Shown here in pieces: positions 8,179 through 12,867 of a DNA stretch of 12,867 nt. This stretch comes from SZUA-217 sp036446835. Lineage in GTDB: Bacteria; Actinomycetota; Acidimicrobiia; Spongiisociales; ZC4RG35. The notes under the pieces are model-generated. The model made no database searches and was not told the origin of the DNA. It saw only the letters and a list, made by a program, of their open reading frames with translations. Made by a program: the position numbers and the translations under genes. Where the stretch lies: assembly GCA_036446835.1 (NCBI GenBank), contig JAZFTT010000231.1, positions 1 through 12,867 of the forward strand. The letters run 5' to 3'. Within the stretch, counting starts at the first letter, position 1. Each line of letters starts with the position of its first letter.

Positions 8179-9288
8179 CTACGACGAACCATCCTGACGC
8201 TTACGGCGCACACCAGCGACAAAATCCCCCAACCGGCCCTGGGTGATGGCGGTACCGGCCGCCGAGACCAGATCGAGGGTGTATTGGAGGTTGTGGATCG
8301 ACAGCAGCCTATGGGCGCTCAGCTCGTTGGTCCTTATCAGGTGACGAAGATACGCCTTCGAGTGATTTCGGCATGTGTGACACGCACAATCCGGGTCGAC
8401 CGGACCATCGTCCGCTTCAAAGCGGACCTGGTTGAGGTTGAAGTCCCCGGTCCTCGAAAGTGCCTTTCCGTGACGTGCAACCCGCGTCGGGATGACACAA
8501 TCAAACATGTCGGCGCCACGGCCGATGGCATCGAGCAGCCCGTCGGAGTCACCGAGACCCATCACGTAACGCGGCTTGTCGTCGGGCAACCCGGCAAATG
8601 CTGTGTCGAGGGAGCGGTTCCGATCTTCTGCCGACTCCCCGACGGAGAGTCCACCGATGCCGAAGCCGGCAAACCCCATGGCAGCGGTCTCCCTGGCACT
8701 CTCACCTCGCAGATCGTCGTCAACGCCTCCCTGAACGATGCCGAACAGAGCCTGATCCTTCCGGGAATGTGCCTCTAGAGATCGCTGAGCCCATCGGAGG
8801 GTCCGACGCATCTCGGTGTCAACTACCTCGCGAGGAGAGGGAAGCCCGACACATACGTCGAGCACCATGGCGATATCCGGACCGAGCCGCTCCTGAACGC
8901 CAACAGCATCCTCGGGCGTGATGTGGATCGTGGAGCCGTCATAGACCGATTTGAAGGCGGCTCCCGCCTCATCCAATTCGGGGGCGAGCGAGAAGATCTG
9001 AAACCCTCCCGAGTCGGTGAGGATCGGACGGTCCCACCCCATGAATCCGTGGAGTCCGCCCAGATCGGCGATGAGGTCGGCACCCGGACGAAGCATCAGG
9101 TGATAGGTGTTGGCGAGAATCATCTCCGCTCCGACAGCGTCCAAGTCATCGGTGTCGACCGCCTTGACGGCAGCTTTGGTGCCAACCGGCATGAACGCCG
9201 GCGTTCGCACCCGTCCGTGCGGAGTTTCCAGCCACCCGGCCCGTGCCTTTCCATCGGTAGCTGTCGAATTCCAGGTGACCGCGGGCAT
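8179..9288 (-). CDS. tgt: tRNA-guanine transglycosylase (bacterial type)
   Basis: Exchanges guanine-34 for preQ1 in tRNAs for Asp, Asn, His and Tyr, the base-exchange step of queuosine formation. 369 residues, matching the usual 370-375. ILTDSGGFQIFSL holds the general base Asp92; VLDVCV (142-147) keeps the substrate-binding Asp and Cys; GGLSVGE (212-218) is the preQ1-pocket loop with the valine usual in bacteria; DMFDCVIPTRVARHG contains the catalytic nucleophile Asp263. Zinc ligands are Cys301, Cys303, Cys306 and His332 (CACHTC plus SIHNLQY). The ATG is 10 bases after the queA stop and has no clear Shine-Dalgarno sequence. The frame is open upstream to 9411, but that part overlaps queA and is not family-like. 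It sits with queA, which acts next on the same nucleotide. Confidence 0.96.
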   Translation of the reverse strand: MPAVTWNSTATDGKARAGWLETPHGRVRTPAFMPVGTKAAVKAVDTDDLDAVGAEMILANTYHLMLRPGADLIADLGGLHGFMGWDRPILTDSGGFQIFSLAPELDEAGAAFKSVYDGSTIHITPEDAVGVQERLGPDIAMVLDVCVGLPSPREVVDTEMRRTLRWAQRSLEAHSRKDQALFGIVQGGVDDDLRGESARETAAMGFAGFGIGGLSVGESAEDRNRSLDTAFAGLPDDKPRYVMGLGDSDGLLDAIGRGADMFDCVIPTRVARHGKALSRTGDFNLNQVRFEADDGPVDPDCACHTCRNHSKAYLRHLIRTNELSAHRLLSIHNLQYTLDLVSAAGTAITQGRLGDFVAGVRRKRQDGSS

Positions 9289-9298
9289 AACAACCAGG

Positions 9299-10312
9299 CT
9301 ATAGCCGGGTTCGCTCCGCATACATCGCATCTCCGAAGGAGAGGAATCGATATCCGCGAGCCAGCGCGGTCTCGTAGGCCTCGCGCCAGCCCGGCCCCAT
9401 GAAGGCCGCAAGAAGAACGAGAAGTGTCGAGGAAGGCATGTGAAAGTTGGTGATCAGGGCATCCACCACCTTGAATTTGTGGCCCGGTCGTAGGAACAGA
9501 TCAGTTCGATGCCTCCCCGATCGAACCCTTCCCCGGCCATCTGCCATCGACTCCAGAGTGCGAACGACCGTCGTGCCGACCGCCACCACCCTCGCTCCGG
9601 CTGCACGTGTGTCCTCGATTCTGATGACAGCCTCCGCCGGCACCGAGCACCACTCCGAATGCATCTCGTGGTCTTCGATGCGCTCGACACTCATCGGTCT
9701 GAAAGTGTCCAGGGACACATGAAGGTCAACCGTTATCATTTTCACACCCCGCTCATCGAGTCGCTCCAGCACCTCGTCGGTGAAGTGGAGCCCCGCTGTC
9801 GGTGCAGCCGCGGAGCCTGGCTCTCTGGCAAAGATCGTTTGGTATCGATCAGGGTCGGGGAGCGCTCCGGTGAAATATGGTGGGAGCGGAACCGACCCGG
9901 TCGCCCCGATGGCCGCCTCCTCGTCATCTGCGTCAAGCGAAACCGCGACCATCCCCTCGTCGGGAATGGTCTCCACCGTTGCGGAGAGACCATCGAACTC
10001 GAGCACGATGCCAGGTCGCAGACGTCGGGACGGTCGTGCCAGTGCGTCCCACCATCCATCGCCGCGACGATCGAGGAACAGAAGTTCGACCTTGCCTCCG
10101 GTGTCGACCCGGCGCCCAACCAGACGGGCTGACCTCACCTTGGTGTCATTGACAACGAGCAGGTCTTGGGGCTCGAGAAGGTCGGCCACGTCGAGGAAGT
10201 GATGGTCGCTCATATCCCGGGTGTCGAGCAGGCGAGAATCATGTCGTGGCTCGATCGCCGACTGTGCGATCGACGTGTCGGGCAAGTCGTAGTGAAAGTC
10301 GGCGACTTTCAC
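9299..10312 (-). CDS. queA: S-adenosylmethionine:tRNA ribosyltransferase-isomerase
   Basis: Transfers the ribosyl part of S-adenosylmethionine to preQ1-modified tRNA, giving epoxyqueuosine. 337 residues, close to the family norm of about 340-356. Family blocks appear in order: LLVVNDTKVRSARL (51-64), VPLPPY (141-146), FAREPGSAAAPTAGLHFT (161-178), VDLHVSLDTFRP, GTTVVRTLES (246-255), TNFHMPSSTLLVLLAAF (288-304) and YRFLSFGDAM near the C terminus. The start is GTG, 3 bases after the ruvB stop, with only a distant AGGGAA upstream, so translation may depend on ruvB. Tgt is encoded 10 bases downstream, the two steps being in reverse gene order as in Bacillus. The final enzyme (QueG or QueH) and preQ1 synthesis genes are not in the window. 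Confidence 0.96.
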   Translation of the reverse strand: MKVADFHYDLPDTSIAQSAIEPRHDSRLLDTRDMSDHHFLDVADLLEPQDLLVVNDTKVRSARLVGRRVDTGGKVELLFLDRRGDGWWDALARPSRRLRPGIVLEFDGLSATVETIPDEGMVAVSLDADDEEAAIGATGSVPLPPYFTGALPDPDRYQTIFAREPGSAAAPTAGLHFTDEVLERLDERGVKMITVDLHVSLDTFRPMSVERIEDHEMHSEWCSVPAEAVIRIEDTRAAGARVVAVGTTVVRTLESMADGRGRVRSGRHRTDLFLRPGHKFKVVDALITNFHMPSSTLLVLLAAFMGPGWREAYETALARGYRFLSFGDAMYAERTRL

Positions 10313-10315
10313 ACG

Positions 10316-11329
10316 TTAGAGCAAGGTTCCCTGAGGGGTCTCCGGACGCTCTATCCCCAGATGGGCATACGCGTGCTCGGTTGCAACCCGGCCTCGCGGA
10401 GTCCTCTTGATCAGACCTGACTGGAGCAGGAACGGCTCGTAGGCGTCTTCAACGGTCTCAGGCTCCTCGCCGACGGCGATCGAGAGCGTGGAGAGTCCGA
10501 CAGGCCCACCGCTGAAGCGGTCGATGATGGCGATGAGAATCGACCGGTCGACTTTGTCGAGACCGAAATCGTCGACCTCGAACACGGTCAGTGCCTTGTC
10601 CGCCACGTTGACATCGATGAACCCGGAGGCCCTTGCCACCGCGTAATCCCGAACACGGGCGAGCAGACGGTTGGCGATCCGTGGCGTCTGCCGGCTTCGG
10701 CCCGAGATCAGCTCGGCTGCCGGCTCGTCAATCTCCACATTGATGATCCTTGCCGAGCGACGAATGATCACCGCAAGCTCTTCCGGCTCGTAATAGTCGA
10801 GCTTCTCCTCGATGCCGAACCGGTCGCGAAGAGGCGCGGTGACCTTGCCCTTGCGTGTGGTGGCGCCCACCAGAGTGAAGTGAGGGAGGTCGATGCGTAT
10901 CGACTGTGCGGTAGGCCCCTTCCCGAGAACAACGTCGAGCTGAAAGTCCTCCATCGCCGGATAGAGGACCTCTTCCACCGCCCGGGGAAGACGATGGATC
11001 TCATCGATGAAGAAGACATCGTGGGGCGCCAGATTGGAGAGGATCGCCGCGAGATCGCCCGGTCGCTCCAGAGCAGGACCCGACGTCACCCTGATCGCAA
11101 CGCCCTTTTCGGCAGCGACAATCGAGGCCAGGGTCGTCTTGCCCAAACCGGGAGGGCCGGAGAAAAGGACGTGATCCAGGGGCCGGCCTTCCTTGGTGGC
11201 GGCCTCGAGGGAAATCCGAAGTCGGTTCTTGACCTTGGCCTGCCCGATGAACTCGTCGAGGTCCTTCGGCCGAAGGGAGAGCTCCTCCTCGTTCTCGATC
11301 GTCGGGTTGAGCAGACTGTCCTCACGCAT
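10316..11329 (-). CDS. ruvB: Holliday junction branch migration ATPase RuvB
   Basis: Hexameric AAA+ motor that drives branch migration of Holliday junctions with RuvA. 337 residues. Walker A GPPGLGKTT at 58-66, Walker B FFIDEIHRL at 106-114, sensor 1 GATTRK at 155-160, the arginine-finger region PLRDRFG at 166-172 (Arg170), sensor 2 TPRIANRLL at about 215-223, and a winged-helix DNA-binding end with GPVGLSTLS and the C-terminal LIKRTPRGR. Two usually conserved spots differ: GATTRKGKVTAP where GATTRAGLLTAP is typical, and SGRSRQTPRIAN where ARRSRGTPRIAN is typical. Catalytic residues are intact. The ATG lies 2 bases past the ruvA stop, with GGGGAG 9 bases upstream as ribosome binding site. RuvB closes the ruvCAB set. 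Confidence 0.97.
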   Translation of the reverse strand: MREDSLLNPTIENEEELSLRPKDLDEFIGQAKVKNRLRISLEAATKEGRPLDHVLFSGPPGLGKTTLASIVAAEKGVAIRVTSGPALERPGDLAAILSNLAPHDVFFIDEIHRLPRAVEEVLYPAMEDFQLDVVLGKGPTAQSIRIDLPHFTLVGATTRKGKVTAPLRDRFGIEEKLDYYEPEELAVIIRRSARIINVEIDEPAAELISGRSRQTPRIANRLLARVRDYAVARASGFIDVNVADKALTVFEVDDFGLDKVDRSILIAIIDRFSGGPVGLSTLSIAVGEEPETVEDAYEPFLLQSGLIKRTPRGRVATEHAYAHLGIERPETPQGTLL

Positions 11330-11331
11330 TG

Positions 11332-11901
11332 TTAGCGACTCCCCAGGTTTTGAAGGGCGGTCTTGATCTGCGCGTCGAGCGGGTCGTCTGGATTCACCGA
11401 GTTGATCACCGTGTTTATCTCGGCTGTCGTGTAACCAAGACCTTCGAGGGCTTGACGCACCGACCCCAATTCGCTGCGGCGGGTCATCTCGATCTCTCGT
11501 CCGGCGAGCTTTGGAGCGAGCTCGAGGACGATCTTCTGAGCGCCTCTCTTGCCGACACCGGGGGCAAGCGTCAGGGTATCGGGATCCTCGGACACGATGG
11601 CCCGGATTACGTCTTCGCTGGCTATCGACCCAAGAATCGCCAGCGCCACTTTGGGTCCGACCCCGCTTGCAGTGAGGAGGACGCGGAACAGTTCTCGATC
11701 CGACTCGGCGGCAAAACCGTAGAGACTTATCTCGACGTCGCGCACATGAGTGTGGGTGTGGACGACGATCTCTTCGCCGACTCCGGGCAAAGTGACCAGA
11801 TCGCGCGGAGTCACCTGAACTTCGTATCCGACGCCATTGACATCAATGGTGACGACCGTCTCCTGGCTGGAGACATGAACTCCGCGCAGACGCCCGATCA
11901 T
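11332..11901 (-). CDS. ruvA: Holliday junction binding protein RuvA
   Basis: Tetrameric protein that holds the four-way DNA junction open for RuvB. 189 residues: OB-fold domain I (1-63, MIGRLRG to SLYGF), domain II with two helix-hairpin-helix motifs (LLTASGVGPKVALAIL at 75-90 and LAPGVGKRGAQKIVLEL at 112-128), a linker, and the small domain III (about 143-189, RQALEGLGYTTAEI) that contacts RuvB. The acidic pin of domain I, Glu55-Asp56 in E. coli within VREDxxxLYGF, reads VRDVEISLYGF here, so Asp55 is present but position 56 is valine. The ATG overlaps the ruvC stop by 4 bases (ATGA) with AGGTGA upstream inside ruvC. The identity is secure. Confidence 0.96.
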   Translation of the reverse strand: MIGRLRGVHVSSQETVVTIDVNGVGYEVQVTPRDLVTLPGVGEEIVVHTHTHVRDVEISLYGFAAESDRELFRVLLTASGVGPKVALAILGSIASEDVIRAIVSEDPDTLTLAPGVGKRGAQKIVLELAPKLAGREIEMTRRSELGSVRQALEGLGYTTAEINTVINSVNPDDPLDAQIKTALQNLGSR

Positions 11902-12380
11902 CGGCTCACCTGCAATGGGGCGGCGCGAAGATGACAGAGTGCGATGGCCAGAGCGTCGGCGGCATCAGCCGGTTTCGGCGCCTCTTCGAGACGAAGCAGC
12001 CGGGCCACCATTTGCTGGACCTGGCTCTTGTTGGCGGAGCCGTCGCCGGTCACCGCCGATTTGATGGCAGTAGGCACATATTCGTAGACAGCAAGCCCTG
12101 CCTCGGCTGCGGCGAGAAGGGCAACCCCTGAGGCGCGACCAACGGAGATAGCCGTCTGGAGGTTTCGGTTGGTGAAGACCGTCTCCAGGGCAATCACCTC
12201 CGGTTCTGCGTCGTTGATCACCTGGGTGAGACCACGATGAAGCTCTGCCAGACGTTGAGGAACCTCGAGATCGGTGCTGGTGCGGATGACACCCGCCAGG
12301 AGAGCCTTGGGCGGCTGAGAACCCTCGACCAGGCCATATCCGGTTGCCGAGAGGCCGGGATCGATACCCAAAACGAACAT
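11898..12380 (-). CDS. ruvC: Holliday junction resolvase RuvC
   Basis: Dimeric RNase H-fold endonuclease that cuts Holliday junctions. From the chosen ATG it has 160 residues starting MFVLGIDPGLSATGYG. The four catalytic carboxylates are present: Asp7 (GIDPG), Glu66 (ALETVF), Asp139 and Asp142 (PADAADALAIAL), nearly the E. coli numbers (7, 66, 138, 141). FTNRNLQTAISVGRASG and VPTAIKSAVTGDGSANKSQV are also family blocks. A GTG at 12392, adding four residues, is an alternative start; I prefer the ATG because RuvC proteins normally begin a few residues before GIDPG and because a LexA-type operator covers this point. Neither start has a Shine-Dalgarno sequence, suggesting a near-leaderless mRNA or reinitiation after an upstream short reading frame. 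It overlaps ruvA by 4 bases. Confidence 0.95.
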   Translation of the reverse strand: MFVLGIDPGLSATGYGLVEGSQPPKALLAGVIRTSTDLEVPQRLAELHRGLTQVINDAEPEVIALETVFTNRNLQTAISVGRASGVALLAAAEAGLAVYEYVPTAIKSAVTGDGSANKSQVQQMVARLLRLEEAPKPADAADALAIALCHLRAAPLQVSR

Positions 12381-12386
12381 ATGTTC
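12375..12386. promoter_or_regulatory. LexA/SOS operator at the ruvC start
   Basis: GAACATATGTTC is a perfect 12-base palindrome of the form GAAC-N4-GTTC, the core SOS box bound by LexA in Gram-positive bacteria and actinobacteria (flanked by C on one side as in the extended consensus, by T on the other). It covers the ATG chosen for ruvC and lies just downstream of a possible -10 hexamer, so bound LexA would block transcription start. ruv genes are classical SOS genes, which supports the reading. No second copy with the exact core was noticed in the window. LexA itself is not encoded here. Confidence 0.75.
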
Positions 12387-12388
12387 TG

Positions 12389-12427
12389 TCACAGTAGTAC
12401 GGACTGGTTCGGTTGTACCGTCTTCAT
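12389..12427 (-). CDS. Possible 12-residue leader peptide before ruvC
   Basis: An ATG preceded by AGGAGA (12435-12440) at a 7-base spacing opens a 12-codon frame reading MKTVQPNQSVLL. Its TGA overlaps a GTG in frame with ruvC, in the GTGA arrangement seen at other junctions of this cluster. The Shine-Dalgarno sequence is among the best in the window, whereas ruvC has none, so coupled translation is plausible when transcription starts further upstream. The peptide has no recognisable function and no run of one amino acid suggesting attenuation. It may also be the remnant of an earlier upstream gene, or chance. Confidence 0.35.
   Translation of the reverse strand: MKTVQPNQSVLL
12391..12419 (-). 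promoter_or_regulatory. Candidate ruvC promoter
   Basis: TACTGT (12391-12396) fits the TAnnnT form of a -10 box, and GGTACA (12414-12419) lies 17 bases upstream, matching only three bases of TTGACA. Transcription would begin near 12384, inside the LexA-type operator and about 4 bases before the ATG at 12380. The position relative to the operator is the main support; the -35 match is poor. If true, the ruvC mRNA would be nearly leaderless and would not carry the short upstream reading frame. Confidence 0.35.
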
Positions 12428-12445
12428 CTTCTGCTCTCCTGAGCG

Positions 12446-12459
12446 GGGGCGGCTGCCCC
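12446..12459 (-). terminator. G+C hairpin after the HNH gene, no T tract
   Basis: On the coding strand GGGGC and GCCCC flank the loop AGCC, starting at the last base of the HNH gene's stop codon. The 5-pair G+C stem could weaken read-through into the ruv genes, but no run of T follows, so it is not a typical intrinsic terminator. The call is tentative. Confidence 0.3.
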
Positions 12460-12867
12460 TACGTAGGTCGGGATTCGACTAGTGCGGCGAATCGGGGGTG
12501 CAAGTCTGGTTTCGGTGGCGGATAGAGAGTCCAGTCGGGTTTGCGGAACACGAACTGGTTGTTCGAGTTTCGGGTGATATGCCACCCGTGTTCGTGAACA
12601 AACCGGTGGTGAAACCCGCAGAGGAGGATCAGATTGTCGAGATCGGTTGCCCCGCCTTTCGACCAGTGGAGGATGTGATGAACCTGAAGCCAATTCCTGT
12701 TGTCGCATCCGTGAAACACACAGGACCCACCGTCACGATGATGAACCAGTCGTCGCAACCATCCGGGAACCGTCCGTGAGTTACGTCCCACCCCAATGAC
12801 GACGCTTCCGTCGGTGATCACTGTTTCCACGACACAGTCACAGGCGAGTCTTCTCGCCGTCTCATTG
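12459..12867 (-). CDS. HNH endonuclease domain protein, DUF222/13E12 family (5' end outside window)
   Basis: C-terminal 135 codons of a gene running in from the right edge; the frame is open to the edge. The visible part starts with ETARRLACDCVV, passes through VGRNSRTVPGWLRRLV, and ends in an HNH nuclease domain. Counting from the GTG at 12830 it shows a Cys pair at 37 and 42, HHILHWSKGG (His51, His52, His55), the Asn in DLDNLILLC (Asn66, Cys71) and HHRFVHEHGW (His74, His75). This arrangement, after the VGRxxRTVP linker, is that of the DUF222/13E12 repeat family, abundant and multicopy in actinobacteria; its biological role is not established. The N-terminal DUF222 part is not visible. The stop is followed at once by a hairpin. 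In many actinobacteria the gene upstream of ruvC is yebC, so this neighbour is unusual and may have been inserted. Confidence 0.88.
   Translation of the reverse strand, partial: NETARRLACDCVVETVITDGSVVIGVGRNSRTVPGWLRRLVHHRDGGSCVFHGCDNRNWLQVHHILHWSKGGATDLDNLILLCGFHHRFVHEHGWHITRNSNNQFVFRKPDWTLYPPPKPDLHPRFAALVESRPT

Noticed and set aside
12551..12565. CGAAC-N5-GTTCG palindrome inside the HNH gene
   Set aside because: The spacer is 5 rather than 4, and it falls in the middle of coding sequence, so it is not called an SOS box.
1..12867. tRNA, rRNA, CRISPR, IS elements, prophage or defence genes
   Set aside because: Nothing of these types was seen; the window is almost fully occupied by conserved housekeeping genes on one strand.

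Overview
The window is a compact housekeeping segment of a GC-rich bacterial chromosome. Every supported gene lies on the minus strand, so transcription runs from the right edge to the left. The best guess is an actinobacterium outside the Mycobacteriales/Streptomyces type, possibly Acidimicrobiia-like. The reasons are a DUF222/13E12-type HNH protein, a GAAC-N4-GTTC SOS box, an actinobacterial-style SecD/SecF pair, and the order ruvCAB ... yajC-secD-secF-apt-rel-(metallo-beta-lactamase)-hisS-aspS, known from actinobacteria. The genus cannot be named from the sequence. No rRNA, tRNA, insertion sequence, CRISPR array or phage gene was seen.

Layout in transcription order: the C-terminal part of an HNH endonuclease-like protein (cut by the right edge); a short control region with a G+C hairpin, a 12-codon reading frame behind a strong Shine-Dalgarno sequence, a weak promoter candidate and a perfect LexA-type operator; ruvC, ruvA, ruvB (Holliday junction processing); queA and tgt (queuosine modification of tRNA); yajC, secD, secF (Sec translocon accessory complex); apt (adenine salvage); rel (bifunctional ppGpp synthetase/hydrolase); a metallo-beta-lactamase-fold hydrolase; hisS; and the first half of aspS (cut by the left edge).

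Spacing is very tight. ruvC/ruvA, secD/secF and hisS/aspS overlap by 4 bases, apt/rel overlap by 23 bases, and most other junctions are 1-15 bases. The only larger gaps within the run are about 51 bases (tgt/yajC) and 46 bases (metallo-hydrolase/hisS), and neither contains a convincing terminator. ruvC to aspS may therefore be one long transcription unit, or a few overlapping ones, joining DNA repair, tRNA modification, protein export, stringent response and aminoacylation.

I do not see a novel defence or mobile system here. The points most worth a second look are the SOS operator lying on the ruvC start codon, the short reading frame whose stop overlaps an alternative ruvC start, the non-discriminating signature of AspRS (implying tRNA-dependent asparagine formation), an altered acidic pin in RuvA, and the retention of queA-tgt inside an otherwise actinobacterial ruv-sec-rel cluster, which recreates the Bacillus gene order.
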